Source: Candidatus Poseidoniaceae archaeon (GTDB lineage: Archaea; Thermoplasmatota; Poseidoniia; Poseidoniales; Poseidoniaceae). From it: DNA of 49,632 nt. Location: positions 1 through 49,632 of the forward strand of contig JAOMOG010000010.1 of NCBI GenBank assembly GCA_028353405.1. The letters are read 5' to 3'. Below the pieces are notes generated by a model that was given only the letters and a program-made list of their open reading frames with translations, searched no databases and was not told where the DNA came from. A program made the position numbers and the translations under genes. Of the stretch, positions 41,945 through 49,632 are shown piece after piece. Each line of letters begins with the position of its first letter. Positions within the stretch are counted from its first letter, which is position 1.

Positions 41945-42373
41945 TCACTCTTCGCTTTCATCAACATATCCGAAAACCATCCATTTCATCATTCCCCAGG
42001 TGAATATTCCCCAAGCACTTACATTGACTAAGAATATCAACCTAATTGGTAAATCACTTAGAATTATCAATGAATCAAAAGTCAGTGTAGAACCGACTAG
42101 GCCAAAGGCATATACTGACAATGCGCCAATGGCAGTATGGCGAACGTCTTTCCGTCCATCGAATGTAAAAAATCTATGAACAAAGTGTGCGGAAATACTT
42201 GAAACAAACCACCCGGTGGCCCACGCAAAGGTATTGGAAATTCCTAGTGATGGTGAAAATAGCACCAAAAATTCCCAAATTAACCAAAACAGTAGTGTGT
42301 TAAAACCTCCACTAACGGTAAATCTGCGGATTGTTCCGCGCGGTACAACCTGTTGTCCAAGCTGCCTGTCCAT
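41945..42373 (-). CDS. GtrA-family membrane protein
   Basis: This 142-residue protein has four membrane segments and the GtrA-type opening (RRFTVSGGFNTLLFWLIWEFL). It also has W-F-V-S-S-I-x-A-H-F-V-H-R-F-F-T-F, typical of the family. GtrA proteins are thought to move or hold polyprenyl-linked sugars in the membrane for glycan assembly. It stands next to sugar-nucleotide genes on the same strand, which supports a glycosylation role. Confidence 0.85.
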   Translation of the reverse strand: MDRQLGQQVVPRGTIRRFTVSGGFNTLLFWLIWEFLVLFSPSLGISNTFAWATGWFVSSISAHFVHRFFTFDGRKDVRHTAIGALSVYAFGLVGSTLTFDSLIILSDLPIRLIFLVNVSAWGIFTWGMMKWMVFGYVDESEE

Positions 42374-42411
42374 GGTACACGACGAGTGATAGATTGTTTC
42401 AAGTTGTTGAA

Positions 42412-43236
42412 TCAGTCATCAAGGGTAACGACATCGCTTTCCTTCCCAGTTAAGACTCCGCGAAGTCGCTGATTGTCAGTTTGGATCGCATTCAATAGGT
42501 CATATCTGATTCCAAGTTGTTCAGCCAATACGCCGAGTGCTAGTGTATCTTTGGGCAAACATTTTCCGCCAAATCCCCTGTTTAATCCGAAGATTGGGTC
42601 TAGGTGGGATGGGCCGATTGGTTGTGCTTGCTCAGCGGTAATAATATCGCGAATCTTATACCAATCTTCACCCATGCCTTGGCAGATGTCATACATTTGA
42701 TTAGCAAAAATCACCTTTACTGCATAGAAACTATTTTTGGTATATTTGACTAACTCCGCTTGAGTAGGAGTTACCTGAAAGGTATTGTCTATGCGCAGCA
42801 CTCCAGCTTCTCGGTGTTGCTGAAATACCAATTGAGCAACATCTTCATGATGGGTTCCGCAAACCAGAATATCTTGGTTAGCAAAATCTTCAAGACGTTG
42901 CCTTTCAACTAGAAACTCAGGGGAATAGGCGATTTTCAAGTTGCTATATCTTTCGTGATATTGCTGTGCAGTCCCTGGAATAATTGAACTTTTGATAACA
43001 GCGATGAATCCATCAGGGAGTTCATCTAAGATCCCCTCGACGATAGAGGTGTCACAAGCGCCAGTTACTGGATGTGATGGAGTTGGAACAGCAATATATG
43101 CCATGTTGACATTATCAGTGACATCTGCGAGAGTAGTACCTCTCGCAGGGTCGTGAATGAATAATTCATGAGCGTTCTTGAAACAGTGCTCAATAGCACC
43201 GCCAACCATACCAGCTCCGATAATACCGACCTTCAT
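42412..43236 (-). CDS. UDP-glucose/GDP-mannose dehydrogenase family protein, short form
   Basis: This 274-residue protein has the NAD-binding motif [11 protein letters not shown] (4-14) and the central domain with [16 protein letters not shown]. The catalytic Cys226 is in [11 protein letters not shown]. The family oxidises NDP-sugars to uronates. It ends about 50 residues after the catalytic Cys, so the C-terminal nucleotide-sugar-binding domain of full-length enzymes (~430 residues) is missing. The next gene starts within 40 nt, so no frameshifted remainder follows. A palindrome overlaps the ribosome-binding position. ATG 43236 is preferred over GTG 43242. Confidence 0.85.
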   Translation of the reverse strand: MKVGIIGAGMVGGAIEHCFKNAHELFIHDPARGTTLADVTDNVNMAYIAVPTPSHPVTGACDTSIVEGILDELPDGFIAVIKSSIIPGTAQQYHERYSNLKIAYSPEFLVERQRLEDFANQDILVCGTHHEDVAQLVFQQHREAGVLRIDNTFQVTPTQAELVKYTKNSFYAVKVIFANQMYDICQGMGEDWYKIRDIITAEQAQPIGPSHLDPIFGLNRGFGGKCLPKDTLALGVLAEQLGIRYDLLNAIQTDNQRLRGVLTGKESDVVTLDD

Positions 43237-43237
43237 A

Positions 43238-43249
43238 CTCACATGTGAG
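43238..43249. promoter_or_regulatory. 12-bp perfect palindrome at the sugar dehydrogenase start
   Basis: CTCACATGTGAG is an uninterrupted perfect palindrome ending 1 nt before the ATG at 43236. It replaces a normal Shine-Dalgarno region and could be a repressor site or affect initiation. Confidence 0.4.
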
Positions 43250-43313
43250 GTTTCATCTTTGATTAAGATGTCTTATAATTAATCGGAATAATGTGCTAAT
43301 AAATCCATATCTG

Positions 43314-43553
43314 TTATTCACGATGAGGTGAAGGATTTAGTTTACCATCTCTGGCCATAATCGAGGCCTGGAGCAATGATTCTGCAGTGCCACAATCAAC
43401 CCATGTTTCTTCTCCAACAGTCAATAGTGTAGCACTGCCATCCTTGACATAGCGGCGGGTGACATCAGAAATTGAGAAGTCTACGCCCATCTCAGCGACA
43501 CCCGCGTCGAACAAATTCCAAAAAACGTTCATCAAATAGATAGATTCCTCCAA
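43314..43553 (-). pseudogene. C-terminal part of frameshifted sugar nucleotidyltransferase
   Basis: This frame continues the gene whose N-terminal part is at 43492-44064. Only the part downstream of the A6 tract (below ~43520) is homologous coding sequence. It reads DAGVAEMGVDFSISDVTRRYVKDGSATLLTVGEETWVDCGTAESLLQAS, the usual C-terminal W-x-D-x-G-T-x-x-S-L end of RmlA/GlmU-like nucleotidyltransferases. It has no start of its own. Removing one base from the A6 tract joins it to the upstream frame. Confidence 0.65.
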
Positions 43554-44064
43554 TGGCTAAGTTTGAAGGAGGGTTTTTCGGCTTTTCAACAATATCAATT
43601 ACTTTACCACCATCACCCATAACCGCGACTCCAAATGCTTGAGGATTTTTCTCCTCTCTTGCTAATAATACGCACCCAGGGTTACTTTCTGATGAAATAA
43701 ATCGTTCAACTGTTTCAGCCATTTCCACAGTAGTGATATTGTCGGAGAAATAGATTAACAATCTGCAATCTTCATTGTGTGGTCTTGCTAATTCCAATGC
43801 TTCAGCAACGCCTTGAGGGGTTTCTTCCATCACATAATGAATTTTTTCACCTTCAAAACCAGTGCCAACATGCTTTGCTATTTGACCGATGAATTGATTT
43901 GAAATAATGGTAATATCTTTAATTCCAGATCTTCTAATAGTCCCCAATGCATAGTCAATTACCGGTCTTTCAAATAACGGTAGCAATGTTTTTTGAGTAT
44001 ATTTTGTGAAGGGAAATAACCGATTGCCATGGCCGCCAGCCACAAGAATTGCTTTGACCTTCAT
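43492..44064 (-). pseudogene. N-terminal part of frameshifted sugar-1-phosphate nucleotidyltransferase (RmlA-like)
   Basis: This 190-residue frame has the nucleotidyltransferase signature VAGGHGNRLFPFT (8-20) with Lys25, the YFSDN metal segment, and the FGVAVMGDG and IVEKPKNPPSNLAIGGIYLFDERF segments. It then runs into RRGCR and stops prematurely. The expected C-terminal sequence continues in the frame of 43314-43553. The break is at a run of six A (43520-43525 on the plus strand). With five, the product reads YLFDERFWNLFDAGV and has about 249 residues. Either the gene is broken, there is a sequencing or assembly error, or the ribosome slips. It fits with the adjacent dehydrogenase and GtrA genes in making an envelope sugar. 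Confidence 0.75.
43520..43525 (-). other. A6/T6 homopolymer at the nucleotidyltransferase frameshift
   Basis: The coding strand reads CGTTTTTTGG here. Deleting one T joins the two nucleotidyltransferase frames without loss of conserved residues. Confidence 0.7.
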
Positions 44065-44114
44065 GAATTAATGCAAATGATTTACCCTTTTGGCCTTACC
44101 TATACAATATACAC

Positions 44115-44789
44115 TCAATCGGAGTTTTGACCAATCAATTCTTCAACAGCGCCATCTTTTGAATTCTTTTCAAAATAATCAGTGGTTACCAATTCGGCAA
44201 GAGTTTCAACTCCCGCCTCTACTAAATCAGGGTCATTACTTTGTGACTTTTCCCAGCGCAGTTGAGCCATTTCAGAATAGTTTTCATTAGCATTCCTAAT
44301 CAATTTTTCAGATTTATATAACTCACCTTCAAGGCCATCGAAGACCTTACCATGTTCAACTGCATCTCTAAAGTTGGTAACTTCGCCAAATACGCCATCT
44401 TGCTTTCCCCAAGTAGGTCCCTTTTCATCAGCCCCTCTCGTTCTAGCCATTTCAGAATTTGAGGTAATGCGTTGAGGAATATTCCCAAATAATTTTGTTA
44501 ATTTTCGTTCAACAGTAGTTCTAGTTTTAGAATCTTCAAATTGCAACAGTGAAAAGTCCATTCTTTGCAGTATTTCATTGATCATTTCATTCTTAGATCG
44601 CTGATTTATGATTAGATAGATGGAAAAACAAAACAGAATAGCCGAGAGGAATAAGAATTGTAAATATTGCATTAATCCGCCGGCTAAAGTGACCACCAAC
44701 AACACTGTGACAAAAGCGATTTTAGTATTGAATAGTTTTTGCTGCTGCAACAATTCCTCCAATGTAATGGCATCGTCGAACATATTCAT
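44115..44789 (-). CDS. Uncharacterised two-helix membrane protein
   Basis: This 224-residue protein has two adjacent membrane segments (~23-41 and 44-63) near the N-terminus and a long charged region with likely coiled coils. No family is recognised. The first in-frame codon is a TTG at 44807 inside the preceding gene. ATG 44789, 7 nt after that gene's stop, is more likely. It is the last of four minus-strand genes. Confidence 0.55.
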   Translation of the reverse strand: MNMFDDAITLEELLQQQKLFNTKIAFVTVLLVVTLAGGLMQYLQFLFLSAILFCFSIYLIINQRSKNEMINEILQRMDFSLLQFEDSKTRTTVERKLTKLFGNIPQRITSNSEMARTRGADEKGPTWGKQDGVFGEVTNFRDAVEHGKVFDGLEGELYKSEKLIRNANENYSEMAQLRWEKSQSNDPDLVEAGVETLAELVTTDYFEKNSKDGAVEELIGQNSD

Positions 44790-44796
44790 CCACTCA

Positions 44797-45111
44797 TTAC
44801 TTTTCAATAATTTTATTCAATTTTTCAGTCAAGTCATCATTGTCTAAATCTTCTATTTTCCAGCCCAATGATGCGATTGAAGCGGCCTTACTTTCTTCAA
44901 TACTTTTGCCCATTTGTTCATGACCATATTGAATCAGTGCTAAAAATAAAATCAAACAACCGATAGCAACCTGATAAGAATAAAACATTGCTATCGCTCC
45001 GGATGTAACCACTGCTGGTACTAAAGAAAAAATAGTACGATTTTTCCTACGAGATTCCGTTTCAAACGAATCTAATATTCTTTGAGCGGCTTGTTTCTTG
45101 GTCATCGCCAT
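44797..45111 (-). CDS. Small two-helix membrane protein
   Basis: This 104-residue protein has a basic N-terminus, two membrane segments (~27-44 and 47-62) and an acidic C-terminal helix (IEDLDNDDLTEKLNKIIEK). Its two-helix layout and charged tail resemble those of the next gene, which suggests related folds. It lies 46 nt after the coiled-coil membrane protein and 7 nt before the following gene. Confidence 0.55.
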   Translation of the reverse strand: MAMTKKQAAQRILDSFETESRRKNRTIFSLVPAVVTSGAIAMFYSYQVAIGCLILFLALIQYGHEQMGKSIEESKAASIASLGWKIEDLDNDDLTEKLNKIIEK

Positions 45112-45157
45112 AACAGTGGCAAAACCCTCTTGGTTGTCAATTTTATCATTGCATTAG

Positions 45158-45757
45158 TCATTCAGAAAATACAATTGAACTGAAATCAGGCGGCGAATCC
45201 CAATTTGCTGGAGTTGATGCTGAAGTATTAGATTCCTGAACCAATACACTGTCTTGCATTGTAACATTTTGACGAGGTTCATGTAATAATTTATTCAACA
45301 CATCAACTAATGTTTGCTGCATTTTAGCAGTTTGGTTAGCTTGCATATTCAGAAGGCGATTCATGCTATCAAGGGTGTGATCTTGCCTCCCTCCGTGAGT
45401 TTCCATGGCTAATGTTTGGGCGTTAATGGCTTCTTCTTGCCTTGATAACAAATGTCGAGCAGCAGGAGAGCCGACTGCATCCCGCCTCTGGATTTCATTT
45501 ATTGCTAATATCAAGTTTGTATTAGTTGTTGATAATTCATTTTGTAACTGAAATATTTCTCTTCCAGAATTTTCAAGTTGATTACGCAATATATGGCTCT
45601 GCCTAAACAATCTTTGCTGCTGCCCCCTATGAAACGATGATTCTGCCAAGAAAGCAGAAGTTATTGCTATAGCCAATGCAGCAATAAAATCAACTCCAAA
45701 AACAGGAAGAATCATCACAACCATAATTCCAATCGATACCGATTTTATTATTCCCAT
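45158..45757 (-). CDS. Membrane-anchored coiled-coil protein
   Basis: This 199-residue protein has an N-terminal hydrophobic region (~8-37). A Gln/Asn-rich helical part (~45-165) with heptad-like spacing follows, then a polar tail. It could form a membrane-tethered coiled coil. No family is recognised. It is the second gene of the minus-strand group, 64 nt from its upstream neighbour. Confidence 0.55.
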   Translation of the reverse strand: MGIIKSVSIGIMVVMILPVFGVDFIAALAIAITSAFLAESSFHRGQQQRLFRQSHILRNQLENSGREIFQLQNELSTTNTNLILAINEIQRRDAVGSPAARHLLSRQEEAINAQTLAMETHGGRQDHTLDSMNRLLNMQANQTAKMQQTLVDVLNKLLHEPRQNVTMQDSVLVQESNTSASTPANWDSPPDFSSIVFSE

Positions 45758-45821
45758 GTATTATTATTGGTGCCAATGCCATATCAAACAAAGGCTGGGG
45801 CATAAGGGGCTCCCGATTTGA

Positions 45822-46586
45822 TTAGACCAGTGGGATAAAGCAATCATCGTCAACTTCAACTAAACCACCGGTTGTCAGAAGATGTTCCAACGCTTCTTCA
45901 GTTTCTTTTACATTGACTCCGTGTTCGGTCATACCAGTAAATATTGACTCCAATGTTGCTACAGGTTCACCCTTGCCCATTACAGACTCAACAACAAATA
46001 GCATTAGTTGACATGCAATCGCCAATAATGGGTCATCTCCGTGGTCATCGGGCAGGAAGTTGAGGAAGGTATTGACTGGATGCGTGATGTCGTCAAGTTC
46101 AACAGGATTTTGCAGATTTGGCTCAGCGGCTCTTTGCCCAAGGCCTCTAATTCCATGATTATCATTTAGATCAAAGCAGTCAAAAAGATTTTTTTGATTC
46201 GGATCAATATTGCCATCGGATAACGGTTCTAATCGCTTTGCGATAGCATTGACTCTGTGCAATCTCTGTTCAATAGTTAATCTTTCACGATTCAAATCTA
46301 ATGATATGATTTCAAGAGCCATATTTGCTTGGTCTGTCATCCATTGACGTAAATCCCATTCGGGGTCAATTCCCGCCATAGTATCTGCAAGTCTCTGAAT
46401 CTCTTTAGGTAGCGAGTTGAGGTGTATTTGTTTCTCAGAATTGTCGTTTCCATCCTCGCCCATGTTTGTCCAACTCAAGAATGACAGCCTATGAAGCATA
46501 CCACCAATCAATGACCATCGTTTCCATTCCAAAGGTGAATGACTACGGTCCAAATGCGAAAGGAATTGGCCTACAGTGGATGCCAA
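45822..46586 (-). CDS. Uncharacterised soluble protein
   Basis: I do not recognise this 254-residue protein. It is mostly helical and acidic. The last ~75 residues (VATLESIFTGMTEHGVNVKETEEALEHLLTTGGLVEVDDDCFIPLV) read like a winged-helix domain, with the wing at the end. The first codon is TTG at 46586; ATG at 46499 or 46463 would remove 29 or 41 residues. I keep the longer form because WKRWSLIGGMLHRLSFLSW looks protein-like. It is divergent from the dehydrogenase gene. Confidence 0.5.
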   Translation of the reverse strand: MASTVGQFLSHLDRSHSPLEWKRWSLIGGMLHRLSFLSWTNMGEDGNDNSEKQIHLNSLPKEIQRLADTMAGIDPEWDLRQWMTDQANMALEIISLDLNRERLTIEQRLHRVNAIAKRLEPLSDGNIDPNQKNLFDCFDLNDNHGIRGLGQRAAEPNLQNPVELDDITHPVNTFLNFLPDDHGDDPLLAIACQLMLFVVESVMGKGEPVATLESIFTGMTEHGVNVKETEEALEHLLTTGGLVEVDDDCFIPLV

Positions 46587-46701
46587 CCTTATACTTCAGC
46601 CGAATACACTTTTTCTAAAACTCACCAATGTGCGATTCATTCTGAACTCCATTAAACAATTAGGGTCGCGTTCATGTAGGAGTTGCCTATGCAAAGAAAA
46701 C

Positions 46702-47886
46702 ATGAGTGACTATCGTATTGCAATTTTGCCGGGCGACGGCACTGGTAGAGAGGTGGCTTTAGAAGCCCAAAGAATCCTTGATACCATTGAAGCAAATACT
46801 AATATTGGCTTTGAGCAAACTGTAATTCCATGTGGCGGTAAAAACTATTTGGATACAGGAGAAGAATGGGCCGAAGGGTCATTTGAGTTCTGCCGAGATG
46901 AAGCCGACGCCATCTATTTAGGGGCAATCGGCCATCCAGGGGCAACTTTGGATAACGGCGATCTTGCTGGTGGTTCAGTTATTCTAGGAATGAGAAGCGG
47001 ATTAGATCTTTATGCAAATGTTAGACCTATCAAACTCTATGAAGGAGTGCCACACAAAATCCATGGTAAATTCACTCAAGTTTGGCAACCGGGAATGGTC
47101 GATATGACTATCCTGAGAGAAAACACAGAAGGATTGTATCATTCACTACTAAGGAGAAGCGCTGACCGAGCCTTGGGTAGAGAACCTTACGAACCTCCGG
47201 AACTAGAATTTCCAGGACTATCTGGCGAAGTTGCTTATGATCCACGACCAATATCATCAGTTGGCAGTGAACGCCTAATGCGCATGGGCTTCGAAATTGC
47301 AGAAACAAGAAATGGTGCACCAGTAGATGGGGTTCAAAGAGTAACTTGTGTCGACAAATCAAACGTTACTAGAGGTTGTCAATTATTCCGCAGTGTTTTC
47401 GAGAGAGTTGCATTAGATTATCCAAAATCAGAACTAGATTACAGTTATATTGATGCATTTATGCAATGGATTACGCGTTCTCCAGAATACTACGATGTAG
47501 TTGTAACTTCCAATATGTTTGGAGATATTGCGACTGATTTAGGTGCTGTTTTGCAAGGCGGCATGGGAATGGCAGCTTCCGGAAACATTGGTGATAATCA
47601 AGCATTCTTTGAACCAGTTCACGGCTCTGCACCAAAGCACGCAGGACAGAACAAGGTCAACCCAATCGCTTCAATAAATTCCATTCAAATGATGATGGAT
47701 TGGTTAGGGCGTAAAAAGTCAAACGAGCAAATGGTTCAAATTGGAAAACTAATCGATGACAGCGTAGCAGAACATCTCAAAGATGGTAAGAATTTGACAT
47801 ATGATCTAGGTGGTAATGCTTCATGTTCATTCGTTGGAGAGGGTATTTCCTCTAGACTAGCTGAAAAACTTGCAGAACAATTTTGA
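46702..47886 (+). CDS. Isocitrate/isopropylmalate dehydrogenase family protein
   Basis: This 394-residue NAD(P)-dependent beta-decarboxylating dehydrogenase starts YRIAILPGDGTGREV. It has the substrate-site RENTEGLYHS, the metal-binding Asp segments (IDAFMQW, SNMFGDIATDLGAVLQGGMGMAASGNIG), and EPVHGSAPKHAGQNKVNP before the nucleotide site. RENTEG is closer to isocitrate, homoisocitrate or tartrate enzymes than to classical LeuB (REL-GG), so the substrate is open. ATG 46702 is preferred over ATG 46576, because the family begins a few residues before the LPGDG motif and the earlier frame overlaps the divergent gene. Confidence 0.88.
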   Translation: MSDYRIAILPGDGTGREVALEAQRILDTIEANTNIGFEQTVIPCGGKNYLDTGEEWAEGSFEFCRDEADAIYLGAIGHPGATLDNGDLAGGSVILGMRSGLDLYANVRPIKLYEGVPHKIHGKFTQVWQPGMVDMTILRENTEGLYHSLLRRSADRALGREPYEPPELEFPGLSGEVAYDPRPISSVGSERLMRMGFEIAETRNGAPVDGVQRVTCVDKSNVTRGCQLFRSVFERVALDYPKSELDYSYIDAFMQWITRSPEYYDVVVTSNMFGDIATDLGAVLQGGMGMAASGNIGDNQAFFEPVHGSAPKHAGQNKVNPIASINSIQMMMDWLGRKKSNEQMVQIGKLIDDSVAEHLKDGKNLTYDLGGNASCSFVGEGISSRLAEKLAEQF

Positions 47887-48522
47887 TTAAGACGTCGTGG
47901 AACTTCTTTGCTTCCATTCGGCTTCAAACTCTGACCATAAACGCTGTTCAATTTCTTGTCGCAGTTGCGCCTCTAGTTCAGGAATAATCTCCAAAGCGAC
48001 CTGTTCGCGAATTTCAAGTGCCATACTTGACCGAACACGCCCCTCTGTCAAACTTTCAATTTCTTGGCGTTGAACACTTGAGAGTTGTTCCGAATCATTA
48101 TGTTCACTATGGTAGCGATTTATTTCTGCTTGGACAATACGTTCAATTTCTTTCATCAATCTTGAAACGATTGCTAATTCCCAGTTTTCGGTTGGATGAG
48201 GTACATTCATCCTCGATGCTTCATTTTTCAATGTTTGAACGATTCTAGCGCGAACAGGGTTTCCAACTTCAAAATCATGAGCACCGGAAACGAATCCAAC
48301 CAAGGAATCAACCCAGTCGCTATCCGAGATATGATTCCCGCATCCTGGACATCCAATCAACTCAGAATCGTTGTAATCAGAGTCATGTTCTGAGGAATCC
48401 ACCTCTTCTGCAAGTTTACGGCCAGTTCTCCTTTTTGGAGCAGGAGCGAGTTCTAAATCAAATGAAACAGTAGTGCCAAATGTATTTGGTTTTTGGCCCC
48501 CGGAATCATTTCCTTCTCCCAT
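47887..48522 (-). CDS. Uncharacterised protein with CxxC and long coiled coil
   Basis: This 211-residue protein has a polar N-terminus, one CPGC pair (in LIGCPGCGNHISD) and a long charged helical part (~120-205) with Glu/Arg/Gln heptads. A single CxxC could bind metal only as a dimer or with other ligands. The frame is open to 48588, but ATG 48522 (MGEGND) gives a soluble N-terminus; the extra residues are hydrophobic and less plausible. Its stop abuts the stop of the convergent dehydrogenase. Confidence 0.5.
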   Translation of the reverse strand: MGEGNDSGGQKPNTFGTTVSFDLELAPAPKRRTGRKLAEEVDSSEHDSDYNDSELIGCPGCGNHISDSDWVDSLVGFVSGAHDFEVGNPVRARIVQTLKNEASRMNVPHPTENWELAIVSRLMKEIERIVQAEINRYHSEHNDSEQLSSVQRQEIESLTEGRVRSSMALEIREQVALEIIPELEAQLRQEIEQRLWSEFEAEWKQRSSTTS

Positions 48523-48645
48523 TTCAATCATTAACAGTACCATGTTAGGCATTAAAAGTATTTCCCCGACTTTAGACTCTAATAGCATGGTTTATTTCCG
48601 GTAAAAGGCGCATCCACTGCCAATATGGTGAAAAAACACACTTGC

Positions 48646-49392
48646 TTACGAGGACAAGCTGGAAGTAATGTGGTCTATTGCAGATTGAATATTGTTGTTA
48701 TTATCATAATCAGTACGCGGCGTTCTAGTGATTTTCTGCATAGCACCACGCAATAGATTCTCGGCAACTCTTGATAATTCGTCAACGATTGTAACGCTCC
48801 CCATTTTTGCTGAGCGCGATAGTGGATTCAAATCTATGACGAGAACTACTTTGCCCATTGCCACAAGTGCCTCGCAGCGATCTCCATCTTCAAGAGGAAC
48901 CAAAATAACATCACTATTGTATATTCCATTTTCACAACACTTTGCTCTCGGCCCCTCAAGTCCAGGTATTTTGGCATCTGGGTTTTCACCTAATATTTCA
49001 ACATCTAATTGATTAACTTCTCTAATTTCATAAAGGTGGCTTAGTAAAGCCTTCATCCTTTCTGGGGTGCGATAGAAAATATTGACTTCAACAGGGATTT
49101 TGAGTAAACTTGCTAATTGCATTAATTCCTTTCCAGCAAGAGCAATAGCATTTCCATTCAAACTAATTACAGCAGAGTCAGCATTTTGTAAATGCGCTAA
49201 AGCTTCCATAGTGGCATCATGAGCACTTGGAATTGTAGTTTCACCAAGTAGGTAATCGTATGCTTCGCCTCTTCCATGCGCAATCAATGCACTATCGGCG
49301 AGCATTCCTGCCTTTGCCGCCATTTCTAAACGATGACGCATCAATAATGATTGATAGCGAGGGTGGCTTTTATCGGCAGCAAAATCAGACAT
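48646..49392 (-). CDS. 4-phosphopantoate--beta-alanine ligase
   Basis: This 248-residue enzyme (the archaeal PPS family, COG1701/DUF137) joins 4-phosphopantoate to beta-alanine with ATP. It is part of the archaeal coenzyme A route that replaces bacterial PanC. Recognisable segments are SHPRYQSLLMRHRLEMA, LIAHGRGEAYDYLLGE (36-51), VEVNIFYRTPERM, IPGLEGPRAKCCENGIYNSDVILVPLEDGDRCEALV and VIDLNPLSRSA. Length is close to known members. GAGGGGG lies ~7 nt before the ATG, and nadC ends 12 nt upstream. Confidence 0.93.
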   Translation of the reverse strand: MSDFAADKSHPRYQSLLMRHRLEMAAKAGMLADSALIAHGRGEAYDYLLGETTIPSAHDATMEALAHLQNADSAVISLNGNAIALAGKELMQLASLLKIPVEVNIFYRTPERMKALLSHLYEIREVNQLDVEILGENPDAKIPGLEGPRAKCCENGIYNSDVILVPLEDGDRCEALVAMGKVVLVIDLNPLSRSAKMGSVTIVDELSRVAENLLRGAMQKITRTPRTDYDNNNNIQSAIDHITSSLSS

Positions 49393-49404
49393 TACAACGC
49401 CCCC

Positions 49405-49632
49405 TCAAGCACTGTTGACCAACATTGAAACATCAAGTGGTGCAACTCCGCGATTTATTGTGCTAGTAGAAAGAATATCTAGTCCACATTCCTTCCAATC
49501 GTTGATTTCGTTGAATGTAATTCCACCACTCGCTTCAAGAATCACGTGTTCGCGTATTGCTAACTCAGTCATCTCATCTGCAACCGCTTTACATCTTTCA
49601 GGATTAAAATTATCCAACATGATAACTAATTT
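49405..49632 (-). CDS. nadC: Quinolinate phosphoribosyltransferase, C-terminal part (cut by window edge)
   Basis: The frame runs in from the right edge. The visible 75 residues end with IMLDNFNPERCKAV, VILEASGGITFNEI and LDILSTSTINRGVAPLDVSMLV, which are the C-terminal signatures of NadC (nicotinate-nucleotide pyrophosphorylase, carboxylating). The enzyme converts quinolinate and PRPP to nicotinate mononucleotide in NAD synthesis. An internal ATG at 49620 is not the start. Confidence 0.88.
   Translation of the reverse strand, partial: KLVIMLDNFNPERCKAVADEMTELAIREHVILEASGGITFNEINDWKECGLDILSTSTINRGVAPLDVSMLVNSA

Overview
The window looks like chromosome from a marine archaeon of the Thermoplasmatota, most likely Marine Group II (Candidatus Poseidoniales). 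This is an inference from gene content. It has an archaeal information-processing core: RNA polymerase subunit P, a clamp-loader AAA+ protein, topoisomerase VI A and B, TFB and a THEP1-type NTPase. It also has the archaeal CoA enzyme 4-phosphopantoate--beta-alanine ligase. These sit among bacterial-looking metabolic genes (GST, HIT protein, PlsC-type acyltransferase, GcvH, quinone oxidoreductase) and very large secreted proteins. Coding density is high, with 1-4 nt overlaps between several gene pairs. I saw no rRNA, CRISPR array, transposase or integrase.

Layout. 1-2.9 kb: rpoP, an RFC-like AAA+ protein, a tRNA-Arg(CCT), and DUF2071 and DCC-family genes. 2.9-6.9 kb: a 1337-residue exported M60-type metallopeptidase with Ig-like repeats. 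6.9-10.1 kb: a candidate defence island, made of a winged-helix/HNH nuclease gene convergent with a GHKL (MutL/MORC/Hsp90-type) ATPase gene; related palindromes lie upstream of both. 10.2-17.8 kb: cupin, GST, small zinc-ribbon membrane protein, unknown membrane protein, SdhA-like flavoprotein, a HIT-acyltransferase pair and an unknown protein. 17.9-23 kb: a 1680-residue surface protein in which a von Willebrand A domain appears to be inserted into one blade of a seven-repeat propeller.

23-28.2 kb (minus strand): top6B-top6A, then a membrane protein and an ArsR-like regulator, possibly one transcription unit. 28.4-32.4 kb: VOC protein, quinone oxidoreductase, small membrane protein and a fused aconitase-family dehydratase. 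32.7-35.1 kb: tfb followed directly by a HEAT-like protein. 35.1-41.5 kb: sugar nucleotidyltransferase, RNase HI/GcvH, THEP1 NTPase, an orphan N6-adenine-type methyltransferase and two tandem TerB-like proteins. 41.6-44.1 kb: glutaredoxin and a sugar-nucleotide group (GtrA, a short UDP-sugar dehydrogenase, a nucleotidyltransferase broken by a frameshift in an A6 tract). 44.1-46.6 kb: four unrecognised minus-strand genes, three with membrane segments. 46.7 kb to the end: a beta-decarboxylating dehydrogenase, an unknown coiled-coil protein, phosphopantoate--beta-alanine ligase and the 3' end of nadC.

The best candidates for something undescribed are the HNH/GHKL pair with its shared operator-like palindromes, and the propeller with a nested VWA domain. 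Other points of note are the archaeal TCAF-like M60 peptidase, the methyltransferase with an 18-bp palindrome beside its start, and a PCNA-binding-like tail on Top6B. All family calls were made by eye from motifs; no database search was run.
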